NCBI GenBank assembly: GCA_977006965.1
Contig: OZ345354.1
Location: forward strand, 3,645,531-3,709,530
Source of the DNA: Phymatolithon calcareum
Taxonomy: Eukaryota; Rhodophyta; Florideophyceae; Hapalidiales
Reading direction: 5' to 3'
Length of the DNA stretch: 64,000 nt
Shown here: positions 31,413-43,996 of the stretch, in pieces
How positions within the stretch are numbered: the first letter of the stretch is position 1
Layout of the letters: every line of letters starts with the position of its first letter
The notes under the pieces: model-generated
Database searches by the model: none
What the model saw: only the letters and a program-made list of their open reading frames with translations
What the model was told of the DNA's origin: nothing
Made by a program: the position numbers and the translations under genes

Positions 31413-32570
31413 CTATCTGCAATCCTCTGCTCTTCCTTTAACGACTTTGCATTCGTCATAAAGTCTTTCACATTTGCAAACCGGCAATTTTGTAGACGCA
31501 AAGTCGTTGTATGCCTCGCAGTAGTTCGCACATACGTTTGTCCCGGTCATTTCAATTATGTCCATGTTTTTTCATCTATAATTCCAAGTGCTTTGTAAAG
31601 TTGCTCTGATCCACAGTTGAGGAAGTGACCAGAATACATCTGAAAATTCCCGGAGCCGACACCGCACAGGTGAATTCTCATACGTAGAAAGTCAGTGAAG
31701 GCGCTTACGCTCCAGGCATTACTCATAATTATCATATTCTTTTCGTTGAAATCACAGACCAGAAATCACTCTCTATTTCCTTTGGTGTTTATCCATGATA
31801 GAAGCTCCGGAAATGTATCCATTACCATAAAAGTCCATATTTTTGTACTGCCAGGCTATACCCTTAGTTCATATTCGCGCCCCTTGGTTGAGTTCTTTAT
31901 GGCCTCTGCAAAGTACAGCAGTATACTTCGAGATTCATGTGCACCAGGTATAGCTGCTATGTTCTCCATTCGCATCTTACATACTTCATCATACGGAAGG
32001 CCTACATTATCTCGATAGCCATAATTTTATGTAGCAGAGCATCCCTGTAATCAACTTGATTTAAGCATCCAAACCAGAAGCGCCTGGCGTGCTCACAAAC
32101 AAAAACAAGTTCGACGGATAGGGGCCTTCCAGATCGTTTTGTACGCCGAATAGAGGCCAACTTTACTCTGTGTGAAAGTATACTTTCCTGAGTCCTTGAA
32201 TTAACCTCCCATCATGTCACCAGAGAGCACTTTTGGCGCGCCCATGTAATAATAGGAATACAGTAATTCGCCAAGAGCTTTGAAGTGCCTGGGGTAGCTT
32301 CCTTCGCATCATGTACGTTTCGTTTCAAGGAAAAATTTTCAATGACTCTTAGTAGTATATCTCGAATTCGAACTTTGAGTAAGGCCTCCTCCTCCCGGAG
32401 CCCATTCTTATCGATACAATTAAAACGGACACCAATATATTCGATAGATTTGCCAGTCTTCTCACCCTCATTTCTCGTAGCCATTCCAAAGGTTTGAACC
32501 AAGACCACCAAATGCGCACATCTGAGCTGCAAAATCGTTCGTCAATTGCCATGAATAGAGAAATCAGCAA
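31413..32570 (-). pseudogene. Crypton-like tyrosine recombinase pseudogene
   Basis: Read on the minus strand, 32,570-32,212 gives a coding-like segment (GMATRNEGEKTGKSIEYIG, with a possible first catalytic Arg). Then 32,150-32,030 and 32,020-31,556 continue in shifted frames: VGLPYDEVCKMRMENIAAI and YSGHFLNCGSEQLYKALGI. Finally 31,565-31,413 gives IIEMTGTNVCANYCEAYND. The pattern GHSxKRGxxQLYxxLGI plus a late NYCxAYND with the Tyr resembles Crypton recombinases (DNA transposons using a tyrosine recombinase). The Arg of the HxxxR box has become Cys (CGT to TGT). Two in-frame stops and at least two frameshifts are present. The family call is from memory of the pattern and is moderate. Confidence 0.5.
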
Positions 32571-35500
32571 AAAACGCTGTTACAAAGAATGGTAAAAGCT
32601 GTCTGTAGAACGCTGAACAAAGAAATGGACTTTTCAATGTCCCATGAAGTGCAGAGGATTGGGCTGTGCGAAATCATCTGAAGGCTCTCAAATTAGAGAG
32701 ATAAGAATCTCCAAATTGACTCGCTTATTCTATAATACAGTCCTCGTGCATAGTACTGCGTGAGCGAGACTTTCCTATATGTCCGTCAGATCAACAAATG
32801 GCATTTCTCTCCACTCAAAATCCCTCTTCATCAATCTTATACTTCAAGCAGCCCCCACACGGCTGCAAGTCGTCTCTCAACCTGAGACTGACTCAGTCAA
32901 TCACTGCCAAAAGTGATGAAGGTTTCTATGTCCGGAACGAGGTCGGGTCTCTAATGGACCGGCCTGCACCTCGTGGATCTTTCAGTCAACCCATTTCAAC
33001 GTGTGGCGCCTCCCTACCTTCACCTTGCCCTCCTATGTTCTCTGTGAGCCATAGTTACAGACTTGTATACTTAGATGTAGCTCCGGGACCCTTTGCGATT
33101 TCTCGAAACGAGATTTGGGTACTTGAAGATGTTTCACTGCCATTCACTTCAAACTCTGGGCCAGGCGGAAATGCAACGAAGATTGCTGAACCTGGCGCAC
33201 AGACTGCAGTGCCTGCACTGCCGCTATCGGGGCTGAAGATTTGAGCGTATCTAAGATAAGACTTAAGTTCCTAGCGACTTTTCGTGTGAAAAGAGTGACC
33301 GTCGCGGTCGCCGTCTTTGATGTGGATTTGCGCAGGTTCTGCTTTTCAGGATGGTGGGATTCGTTCACCCCCGCGCCCTGGCATCTTTAGTTTAAGGTTG
33401 CTCTGGATGAACGATTGTATAGTCACTTCGGTGAGTCCAAGAACTTATGATTTCGAATCGGCAATTGGAAGGTACTCGATTCCGAAGGCCCGAGTATGAA
33501 TGAGCGATGAGGTTAAGATGTAGAGTTCTTACATGGTGGTCTGTGGGCTAAAAACTATGGGCGAAGGAGCCCAAAGCGCATGCGGTGCGCTTTTGTGCCA
33601 CTTTCGTAGGTATGGCAGCTCGTTCTTTGTTTGCAGATTACCATAAAGCTGCCGTCCGATGAGCTATTGGACATACTGAGGAACGGCGACATTACTTGAC
33701 ACACAGCGAGAAATCATGGTCGATGAAAACATCCTTGGTCGCAGATTTTGGGCCTGGTAGTGGCGGTTCAAGAACATCAGTCTGCTTTATTTTTTCTGAT
33801 CTTAAAACCCTGTTCAGATTATGTCCCGTACTCTGAACTTACTCCCCCAACGGCAGTCTGGATTAAACCTCAGGCTCATTGAAATCTTCCAGAGTAACGA
33901 TTTCAATTGGTGAATGCACTTCAATGTCTAAGAAGTGTGTTTGCTCTGATTGTCCTAATTATCACAGTAATGCTTAGGCACCATCACAAACCCCGGCCGA
34001 ATGTAGCTTATGACATTGTCGAAGGAGATACATAGTGCAGAAGAAAAACCGACATGGTAGTATATCTGATGGAATGGACAGTACTACAGCTCTAAAATTT
34101 CAAAATTTCCAAACATAATCTGAAAATATTAGATTTTTCATAGATTCGATTTATTTTGAAAACAAGCAGTAATTCAATGCAAGTTTCGTTCAGTGCGTTT
34201 GTAATATCTCAAATACGACGAATGTATCATAAAACGCTTGTTGGTTTCTTCAGCTTTCGAAGGAGAATTGAAAATTGAAACTTTAAAAGCGGAAACTACT
34301 TACTGTCGGGATATCATAAATGAGTCCCTCTTAGTAGCACACCTTGATGTACTGGTATTACTGTAGCTGTATTATTTCAGCAACTCCTTCGGAAAATTGT
34401 GGTTAACACGGTAGAAACATGTTTTCTGTGACCTTGAAGTTTGCAGTATCCAGGGAAAAGCTAGACGGGAAGTTACGCGAATCTTAAAAGTATCAAAGTT
34501 TGTAGTTTTGAGTACTCCTGCTTTGTGCTGTGTAATTTGTGAGATTATAATTCTCTCAAAAATAGTAACGTCCATATAAAGTTTTATTTGGCAATTGTCT
34601 TCCTGCGCAATAATACCCAATCGGTAAATGCTAAAGCTCTACCTGCGTCTCACCGGATCTCTACAGTGCTCGGTATGTGCATTACATGCTGCCTGCTCAA
34701 GTAATAGTTGCTGGCCTGTCCCTAGGCTTGCGGTCCAGAGTCATCATGAGCCTCGACCTAGGATCGCTGTGCACATCAGCAGCACAAAACGGACACGCCC
34801 CATATCTTTTATATTTTGGTCTCTTGAAATGTTGGACAGCATTCTAAGTGGAGTGACGACACAGCACGGAGATCCTCTATACACAGTTTCCCCGTGTCTA
34901 AGATGTCACTGTAGGGCACACACTGCATCTAGGCATCTCCTCGTCTGGAACTAGCAGTTTATCCTCATGACTGCGAATGCTGGCAGAAGTACTGCTCGGT
35001 GCTGTACGCAGCAGGGAGATGGGCGGCAGTGCACTATGTTCCAGAGTTCGCGAGAGACCATGAGTAAATCAAGTAAATAAAAAGCAATAGCAGGTGATGG
35101 TGCATTATGATCGCTGGACTATGGCGGTAAGTACTGCACACAGAGTAGCACGGAACAGGATCCCCTTTCTTACTGTTACGGAACACGTCCCACAAGATGT
35201 GTTTCGGAGCCAAAATATGCTGTGTATATAAAGACGTTTTCGGTTTGACTTGTCGTTATGATATTTTTGGGATTTTATTCGAATTTTGTAATTGTTCTAA
35301 TGGAATTTCTTGCTTTTAATGTCAGACTTTTTTATTCTTTATCTCCTGAGGCTCTAGACTTAATATCCGTTACGCTTTATAGTGTTGTACTGCGAGTTGT
35401 TTTCCCCGCGAACTCATGCCTAGACTTCACGAAGTGCGATGTCGCTCTACCTTATATAGACATCGCTCCCAACTTACATTTAGAAGCGAAACCTAATTTT

Positions 35501-36975
35501 TGAATATAAAATTCTCAATTTAGATTCGACTAAAACGGTTGGGTGTTGGAATCTAAAGCTGACCAATAAGGTGAATTCGAAATGAAACTTTGGAAGCTAA
35601 TTTGTAAGTATTTTTTAAGGACACCTCTAGCATTCGTGCGGTTGCAAAGTGGCACGTACTTCATGAATAACAATTCTGACACTGTAATGTAAACAGTTAC
35701 AGTGGAAGTTGCAGCAATCCTTTTATAGGATCTCTTTATTATGTCCTGGCGGAAGATCATTGGAACGCTGTCGAAATTCTGGAATCAAACCAGGAAAGAT
35801 ACGAGCGCATCTGCGATCGAAGCCATGCTACGTGTCAAAGTTGTAAAATGCATCAATATCTCACCAGTATCGATCTCAGAAGATCATAATTTTCAGACCG
35901 ACAATGCTTCTGTGGCAGAGCACGCTAGAAGATAATATAAAAGATTGAGAGATCCATGTAATAATATTAGGCCAATTAATACACAACATATTATCAAATA
36001 ACGGTACAGACGTGCGAATGCAAATTTTACACCTCCTTGATCTAGTTGGTCAATAACGATTTCGCTTCTGATAATACCGCCAGACCTAAGAAGCTGTGTA
36101 GTGACGAGATGAGTACCGTAATAGTTACTGTCTACAGGACGTGTGTTTTTTTGTTCCTTAAGTGGGAGCGATTCACCAAGTAAAAGAAATGAGGAGTCAC
36201 TCTCACTGTGGAATTTATAGGAACTCCATTAGTTAGCAAGGCTCAGAATGAAGGGACTCCAAATATCTATTTTGCGGAGATAGATGAAGATGTCTGTGAA
36301 CTGCGAAAACTCGTATGGCGAGGCAAGTGAGGAGATGACGTCGCTCAGTAGGCGACGATATTCAGCGGCGCTCTGCAATGAATACTGTAAGGGCAAGAAA
36401 GCCGAGATCAAATTCTGGACCAATGGTTTCTTTGATATCCATCACGAGAGGGTGAAAGTCTAAATTAATTCGGAGGCGGAAGAAGGGAGCCCGTTTTTCC
36501 GTCTTTTTTCGTTCTCCACAGATCGTACAGCCCAGTGAGAGTCACTTCTACCAATTAGTAAAAGAAGATGTTTAATGCTGATAGAGGGCTTGGCACAAAC
36601 GCCACATAAATGTTTATTTCAAGATTCATAATTTTGCGAGGAATTGGATACACAGGGAACTGTAATTGACGGTATCGTGGCCAGGATTATCGTTCGCAGA
36701 CGCGTGTTGAAACATGATGAGCACATGGAATCTCAGTTTCGTATCGACGGTAACGTTCTCGACATGAGAACTAGGACCAAAAAACCTTCTGTTCATTACG
36801 GCTGTGAATGCTCCTTGCAATGTAATATCTACCGGGAAAATACAATTTTCCTTTGAGTACAGTGAACTCTTCGTTCACGCTACTGCGGCCAACGGCTCAT
36901 GAACAAAATAAACATTTATTATCACGACATGCTATGCCCATTGCAGATACAGCCTACGGTAAATGTAGAGAATTC
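32571..36975. other. 4.4 kb with no firm gene
   Basis: Several fragments look weakly coding. One is 33,240-33,060 on the minus strand (SPDSGSAGTAVCAPGSAIF...). Another is 36,423-36,229 on the minus strand (SAAEYRRLLSDVISSLASPY). None has a recognisable domain and all are bounded by stops. The region is AT-rich and looks like eroded transposon or gene sequence. Confidence 0.35.
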
Positions 36976-37789
36976 CTATGAAACTTTACAATATGTGAGA
37001 CAGACTACGATTTTAAATTGCAGCGTATTGAGGCGAAGTGTAGCACATTCGAGAGGTATACTGAAACTACAACTGAGATCCCGTGTTCCACTTAGCGAAT
37101 ATCCTGTTGCGGTTTCCGTAATGATGGATCCAGGACATTGCACACCGGTTCCAATGTTTCCGTCCCAAAAAATCCATATCTGACGTCCGCCAGATGCAAG
37201 CATACCTGCTCGTATCATGTTCAACGTTCATGGTTGCCACAACGTGTTATACAATCTCGCATTTGCCTAGCCCTGCGGTCCCATCTTACAAACGAGTGTT
37301 TTCGAAAAAAGACGACTTCCGTACTGATTTCGGACCCATAAGGTAATGTCTGCTACCGGCTTTGGCGCCAAGTCTCCCTGTGGTGCTATCCCACAAACCC
37401 ACTCTATTGTCTTATGCTCCCAAAAAATTCGACTTTCGTCTCCACTTACGGGAACGCACGTCGCAATTGCTTTATGTCCACGAGATATTCCCAGTATGCA
37501 TTTTCCGGTTACGAAAAATTGCTCCCCGTTAAGAGTTTGTGAACACAAACGTCGCTACTTCCTTGCTTCGACTAATTGACTCCACTGGTTACTACTCAAT
37601 GCCAATGTGATATGGATGAATCTCGATCCTATAACGGACAACTACCGTATGGCTCTGATTAACATATAATCCGATTTTTGTTCTTAATTTTCCATGGCAT
37701 TCTCCGCTATCCACCTCCAACAAACGAGTACCTCTGTCCCACAATCCCGAAATAATGCGACATGCATCCTCACGTTTATCTGCAGTCAT
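36976..37789 (-). pseudogene. WD40-repeat protein remnant
   Basis: Three consecutive minus-strand frames carry WD40-like segments. CRIISGLWDRGTRLLEVDSGE starts from an ATG at 37789. GHKAIATCVPVSGDESRIF with TIEWVCG lies at about 37,480-37,400, and RQIWIFWDGNIGTGV at about 37,180. These match the GH...SGSxDxTIRxWD pattern of propeller blades. Frame changes and stops separate them, so a beta-propeller protein is decayed here. No N-terminal domain is visible. Confidence 0.55.
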
Positions 37790-37815
37790 CGTCTACAGCA
37801 GTTAAATAAAGCCCG

Positions 37816-38270
37816 TAGGTATACTTGTATATATATATTATGATGCTACGTCTGCATTAGCATCGTAACGCTAAAGTGGCTGTATGCTATAGATAAAATG
37901 AAAAAATTGTACTCTTGCGTTACGACCCAGCTCGCATTCATAGCTAACAGTTTTCATCTACAGAAGCTAGAAGACAACCCATAGGTGTACATATATATAT
38001 TTAAGACACTATGCCTGCTTTTCGACCGTAACGACCAGCGTATATGTGCTATATAAAATGAAAAAGTAGTACTCTTGCGTTACGATCAAATTCGCATTCA
38101 TTGCTTACAGTTTCCATTTAAAGAGCTACGAGACACCCCATAGGTGTACTTGTTTATATTTATGATACTACGTCTACATTCGGATCGTAACACTGAAGTG
38201 GATATGTGCTATAAATAAACTCAAAAAGTTGTATTCTTGAATTACGATCCAAACACTTGTATAAGGCGTT
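37816..38270. repeat. Tandem repeat, three diverged copies of about 160 bp
   Basis: Copies start at about 37,816, 37,982 and 38,141, each with TAGGTRTAC, a TA-rich run, then TGCTAT(A)...ATAAA and a ...CTCTTGCGTTACGA block. They lie just upstream of the P1 gene copy. Confidence 0.65.
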
Positions 38271-38439
38271 CCGACACAATGATTTGAAATCTTCAATTAC
38301 ACTTTCCAGATATAGAACGATACTTGTGATTCACTGAACACGGACAAATGCGTGTCTCATCCATGGCATCTGTCGTCCACCACTCGGACCCCAGTTTCAA
38401 TTTTCTTACCAAGTACATACGGTTACACCCTAAAAGACT

Positions 38440-41038
38440 ATGGCATCTCCATTAGTTCTTGATGAACCGGAAACAAAAGAATTCAACACCTTTCTAAAGG
38501 CAAAGGCTACGAAAGAAATTTGTGCGGACCCGGACGTTACACGGTCCGCCTCAAAATATCCCGCATCATCCGGAATTCAAAGCCGTCATTTCTTTTCGCG
38601 ACAATGAAATTGAACAAGCGAATGAAGCGGCAAAAGTTTCCAGTACTCCCATTCTTTTGTTTTTTCATTCATTTTCATTCATTTTCATTCATTTTCATTC
38701 ATTTTCATTCATTTTCATTCATTTTCATTCATTTTCATTCATTTTCATTCATTTTCATTCATTTTCATTCATTTTCATTCATTTTCATTCATTTTCATTC
38801 ATTTTCATTCATTTTCATTCATTTTCATTCATTTTCATTCATTTTCATTCATTTTCATTCATTTTCATTCATTTTCATTCATTTTCATTCATTTTCATTC
38901 ATTTTCATTCATTTTCATTCATTTTCATTCATTTTCATTCATTTTCATTCATTTTCATTCATTTTCATTCATTTTCATTCATTTTCATTCATTTTCATTC
39001 ATTTTCATTCATTTTCATTCATTTTCATTCATTTTCATTCATTTTCATTCATTTTCATTCATTTTCATTCATTTTCATTCATTTTCATTCATTTTCATTC
39101 ATTTTCATTCATTTTCATTCATTTTCATTCATTTTCATTCATTTTCATTCATTTTCATTCATTTTCATTCATTTTCATTCATTTTCATTCATTTTCATTC
39201 ATTTTCATTCATTTTCATTCATTTTCATTCATTTTCATTCATTTTCATTCATTTTCATTCATTTTCATTCATTTTCATTCATTTTCATTCATTTTCATTC
39301 ATTTTCATTCATTTTCATTCATTTTCATTCATTTTCATTCATTTTCATTCATTTTCATTCATTTTCATTCATTTTCATTCATTTTCATTCATTTTCATTC
39401 ATTTTCATTCATTTTCATTCATTTTCATTCATTTTCATTCATTTTCATTCATTTTCATTCATTTTCATTCATTTTCATTCATTTTCATTCATTTTCATTC
39501 ATTTTCATTCATTTTCATTCATTTTCATTCATTTTCATTCATTTTCATTCATTTTCATTCATTTTCATTCATTTTCATTCATTTTCATTCATTTTCATTC
39601 ATTTTCATTCATTTTCATTCATTTTCATTCATTTTCATTCATTTTCATTCATTTTCATTCATTTTCATTCATTTTCATTCATTTTCATTCATTTTCATTC
39701 ATTTTCATTCATTTTCATTCATTTTCATTCATTTTCATTCATTTTCATTCATTTTCATTCATTTTCATTCATTTTCATTCATTTTCATTCATTTTCATTC
39801 ATTTTCATTCATTTTCATTCATTTTCATTCATTTTCATTCATTTTCATTCATTTTCATTCATTTTCATTCATTTTCATTCATTTTCATTCATTTTCATTC
39901 ATTTTCATTCATTTTCATTCATTTTCATTCATTTTCATTCATTTTCATTCATTTTCATTCATTTTCATTCATTTTCATTCATTTTCATTCATTTTCATTC
40001 ATTTTCATTCATTTTCATTCATTTTCATTCATTTTCATTCATTTTCATTCATTTTCATTCATTTTCATTCATTTTCATTCATTTTCATTCATTTTCATTC
40101 ATTTTCATTCATTTTCATTCATTTTCATTCATTTTCATTCATTTTCATTCATTTTCATTCATTTTCATTCATTTTCATTCATTTTCATTCATTTTCATTC
40201 ATTTTCATTCATTTTCATTCATTTTCATTCATTTTCATTCATTTTCATTCATTTTCATTCATTTTCATTCATTTTCATTCATTTTCATTCATTTTCATTC
40301 ATTTTCATTCATTTTCATTCATTTTCATTCATTTTCATTCATTTTCATTCATTTTCATTCATTTTCATTCATTTTCATTCATTTTCATTCATTTTCATTC
40401 ATTTTCATTCATTTTCATTCATTTTCATTCATTTTCATTCATTTTCATTCATTTTCATTCATTTTCATTCATTTTCATTCATTTTCATTCATTTTCATTC
40501 ATTTTCATTCATTTTCATTCATTTTCATTCATTTTCATTCATTTACGAAAAGCGAACGTGATCTGTGACAATTGGAGGAATAGGAAAATCACTTCAAGAT
40601 CGATATCCTTCCCGTGACTTTTACTTTGATGTTATGGACGGCGTCACGACAATTACACCTGCTGTAATAGATTTCGATTAGAATCAGACATGTTTTTCCG
40701 TGGATCAGACTTACAAGATCTCTGACCGTTTGCTTCAGGAGCTTTGGTTTATATGTTTTGCCCGTCTTCTTCAAAAATATCCATTCTTTGACACAAACAG
40801 TGCATTTGAACGAGACTATCTACGGTGTGCCGCGGAAGCACTATGCGAAAGAAGGAAATATTATTTTTACTTGCCGGACAGTAGAATCGCGGGAGCGACC
40901 ACATCATCAATTTCTAGTGCTTTCGAGTATGTAACTTGTATTTTGTGCAGCAGTACTTGCAAACAACAAATGTTTCCATTGGATGCAAGCACGTCGGTAC
41001 ATCAGGACACTCTGTGTAACAGTGACCATATTTCGTAG
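38440..41038 (+). pseudogene. Gene P, copy 1, interrupted by a 1.9-kb satellite
   Basis: ATG at 38440 opens MASPLVLDEPETKEFNTFL...EICADPDVT. After a frameshift near 38,565 the frame gives HPEFKAVISFRDNEIEQ up to the satellite. Beyond the satellite, frame 2 continues SVTIGGIGKSLQDRY, FYFDVMDGVTTITPAVIDF, a TAG at about 40,678, then a 120-residue tail that ends AFEYVTCILCSSTCKQQ...LCNSDHIS. The tail is conserved at the protein level in copy 2 (41,690-41,926), so it was a real gene. The Cys pattern CxxCxxxC might bind metal. No family recognised. Confidence 0.5.
38661..40544. repeat. Perfect 10-bp satellite (ATTTTCATTC), about 188 copies
   Basis: From 38671 to 40540 every unit is identical, with only partial units at the edges. 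The array sits inside gene P copy 1. Because 10 is not a multiple of 3, it gives long open frames (repeating HSFSFIFIHF) that are artefacts. Confidence 0.98.
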
Positions 41039-41294
41039 TGTAGCGCGAGATACAAATGAAAGTCGAGTTCGGATGTTTTGGTAGCATTGCAATATGACCT
41101 CATATTTTGTGATCGCGCAGAGCACTGTGTGTTACTATTACTTCACACATGATAAGATTGTACTGTCCAGTATTGTTTTTTCTCTATCGATATCAGCTTA
41201 CTGTATGTGATCACACCTAAACTGTCAATCTATAACGACTATCGCTCTCCGGACGAAAAACAAAGAATTCGTACCATCTCAAGAAGGCGTCAGA

Positions 41295-41591
41295 ATGTCG
41301 TCTCTTCGTCGTTTTTCAGGTCGTCTTGCGCATGAACAGGAAGTCTGGGAAAATTTTCAGGTAGGAGATAATCCATCCGGATTCGAGATCAAAGAAAGAA
41401 TCAATGCCCCGATAGACCCTCAAGCGAAGAACACAATGAAGACAATAAGCATTTCTAGTACTGCGTATAATGCTATGATACATGACGCGATGGTGAAGCA
41501 GATGCCACTGAGTGGTGCGTCTGAGATCCTTCCGACTCCATCGAGTCGATACGTAAGGGGACATGTTCTCGGGGTCAGGTTTAGACATTAA
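41295..41591 (+). CDS. Gene Q, copy 1, hypothetical 98-aa protein
   Basis: ATG at 41295, stop at 41589-41591. The N-terminus MSSLRRFSGRLAHEQEVWEN matches that of copy 2 at 43291 (MFSARRFSRRPGNDRELWEN), and the 5' flanking DNA of both is also similar (41,103-41,210 versus 43,085-43,195). Conservation of start and flank supports a real gene. The rest does not align with copy 2, so this copy may be truncated or rearranged. Function unknown. Confidence 0.45.
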   Translation: MSSLRRFSGRLAHEQEVWENFQVGDNPSGFEIKERINAPIDPQAKNTMKTISISSTAYNAMIHDAMVKQMPLSGASEILPTPSSRYVRGHVLGVRFRH

Positions 41592-41689
41592 TTCCGCGAG
41601 GATGACACGGCACTTCCTTGTTGAGTCATGAATAACGGGCACTCATTCGGACTGCGATCTTTCTCCATATTAAGCTTTGTAGGTATCAG

Positions 41690-41926
41690 AACCGAACATG
41701 ATCTGTAACAATTGCGAGAATGGGAGCTTGGTTTGAATGAATGAAATAGTATTTCTACTCACGAGACAGTAACATCGCGGGAGCGACCACGTCACCAATT
41801 TGTCCTGTTTTCGCGTATGTAACTTGTGTTGTGTGCGGCATTACTTGTGCGCAACAAATCGTTCCATTTGATGCAAACACGTCAGTAAATCTGGAGGCTC
41901 TGTGCAACAGTGACCATATTTCTTAG
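41690..41926 (+). pseudogene. Gene P, copy 2, truncated
   Basis: Contains CGAACATGATCTGTAACAATTG, matching 40,550-40,571 just after the satellite in copy 1. It then jumps by deletion to the 3' part: DSNIAGATTSPICPVFAYVT, CVVCGITCAQQIVPFDANTS and LCNSDHIS, stop TAG 41924-41926. Compared with copy 1 many changes are conservative, suggesting past protein-level selection. The 5' half is missing. Confidence 0.5.
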
Positions 41927-43290
41927 TGTAGCGCAAGGGAATCCCGTTTTCTGGTCTTATCTTTGAAGTAGATAAATTGAGCTTACTGTGCGAAGCACAG
42001 TTATTGGGTAATTTACGTACTGATACGTTACGTTATTAGGAGCACATAAAAAAGAGGGAAGACCTGGGCCACAATCATGCTCCGTGTTCCACACCGTGGC
42101 AACGCAAGGAGCTTCGGCACTTCGTGTCAACCAGAAGTTGCACGAGACCCAAGCATCCATCACCAGTTCCATTGTTGCTCTGATACACTCGCGTTGTTAT
42201 CATATGCACCCCCAATTCGAAGATCAAGAATAGTTGCGAAAACGCCTGGCTCTTCATGAAGGCGCGTTGATATACCAAATGTGCAGAACAGTATAACACG
42301 AGTTTGCCATTAGAAATATAGAGCGCGGTATAGCCCTCGTAAAAAATTCTAATCCAAATTTCATCGACATGGTTGCAATAACCTATCGGAAGACTTTTAT
42401 GCTGTTTCTTTATCAGAAGAAAAAATGTTACAATACTTATACCACGCCTCAAAGTCAGCAGTATTTCACTAAAAAACCCACTTTTGCTGATTTTCAACAG
42501 GCGTGATAAGAGTCAGAATAATTTGTAAATAGCCATATTATGCGGGATTCAGCACTATAATGTTGGGATTGTTCGAGCTGTGAGGTCAAACTATTTTCGA
42601 AATTTTTTTCACCCTTATACTGCTCCTCGAAGTTTTGGTATACCGTTTTAAAAAAAGTATACCAAAACTAGACAGCGATAAACGGTATGTCGAAAGCGCG
42701 GTAAATGGGATGCAGGGATTTTCTCGGACTTAGTCATACGATCAAATGCAAACATATTGAACCAATAAAGAGAGAACAAGCATGCAGTGTATGACACACT
42801 GATATTACGCCGTCGTCATGATGTGTCTGACAATGTCGTGTATCATAAACCGATTGATTTATGATATGGTACAGTACTTGATTAGGTGTGCTCGTTTCCC
42901 ATTGCTGTCTATGAGGTTTTTGAGAAAGTAATTGTTTACGTAGATGGACCGGAAGACGTCCAGGGGCACCAGTGCATACGTTAATTTCGCGAAAAGGCCC
43001 AATCTACTCCAAGATCATTGAAAAAGCCATTTCCCGCAGCTCCGAGATACAAATGTAAGACGAGTTTGGATATTTTGTGAACTCATATTTTGTGATCGCG
43101 CTGGGCACTGTGTGCTACTACTACTTCACATATGATAAGATTGTACTGCCCAATAGTTTTTATTCTCGTTTCCAATTCCGCATCGGCTTACTGTATGTCA
43201 GCATGACAAAAAATTTCTATATATATACTGTCTATCTCTGTCATGATGAGCACCCAAGGCAGACGTGCCAACTCCGCAAACCGTTACAAT
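41927..43290. other. Intergenic, with an AT-rich hairpin
   Basis: No convincing gene. It includes the 13-bp inverted repeat at 42,631-42,669. At 43,040-43,200 the 5' flank of gene Q copy 2 is similar to the flank of copy 1. Confidence 0.4.
42631..42669. repeat. Perfect 13-bp inverted repeat
   Basis: AGTTTTGGTATAC at 42631-42643 and GTATACCAAAACT at 42657-42669, with a 13-bp AT-rich loop. Confidence 0.7.
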
Positions 43291-43996
43291 GTTCTCTGCC
43301 CGTCGTTTCTCTCGTCGCCCTGGTAATGATCGCGAACTCTGGGAAAATGTTCGCAAAAGGGGATATTCCACCGGGAATTGTTTTCGATGGATACCGATTT
43401 GAGGGATGGGATGGGAAAGAAAATCCGCGCCTAATGTTCTCCAACATGCAACAAATTGGCAAGGAAATCAAGTCAAGTCTCGTGGATATTGAGCGCCGTT
43501 ACTGGGCTGACATTCTGAATTACTCGAACAGAACTGCGTTGGCACAATCCGGCCGAATTCTGATTGAAACGTTGGAGCAAGTTTCGGCTCCTCTAGAGAG
43601 CACAGATGATATTAGCATGGTTGGTGCAGTGCTTGTAGTCAAGGACATGGTCCCACGAGTCAAAAGGAACTTCAATTGGGCTGCTCACTCCTTCATTTCG
43701 ACGAACGGTTTCAACTACATTGTGACTCCAGAAAACAGATATTCGCGCTGGAGAGTCTCAAGAACGCTGTCGACACGATCAAGAGATATTTCCGGTTCTC
43801 GTCGGAAATTGGCGAGTGTATGTCGAAGAAGCAAACTAGTACGAGGAAGACTACACCCACTCTCCCAAAACTGAGTCGTCGAGAATCTCAGGCACAGAGT
43901 AACACGATGCGCTACAAGGCTCGAATGGAGCTTATTGAACCAGGAGATGAGAAAGTTTTAGAGTGGTTAGAAACTAGGCGGAATAGGGAATTTTGA
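43291..43996 (+). pseudogene. Gene Q, copy 2, with frameshifts
   Basis: ATG at 43291 (MFSARRFSRRPGNDRELWEN). At the run AAAAGGGG near 43,353 the frame shifts to KGDIPPGIVFDGYRFEGWDG and then a 120-residue helical part (NMQQIGKEIKSSLVDIERRY, SGRILIETLEQVSAPLESTD). A second shift near 43,745 leads to ALESLKNAVDTIKRYFRFSS and a basic Thr/Ser-rich end, stop 43994-43996. The total would be about 235 aa. Frameshifts could be sequencing errors, a hidden intron or decay. Family unknown. Confidence 0.5.

Noticed and set aside
38520-40568. Two 680-codon open frames of repeating HSFSFIFIHF
   Set aside because: They are translations of the 10-bp satellite; a 30-bp super-period without stops keeps frames open. 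Not genes.
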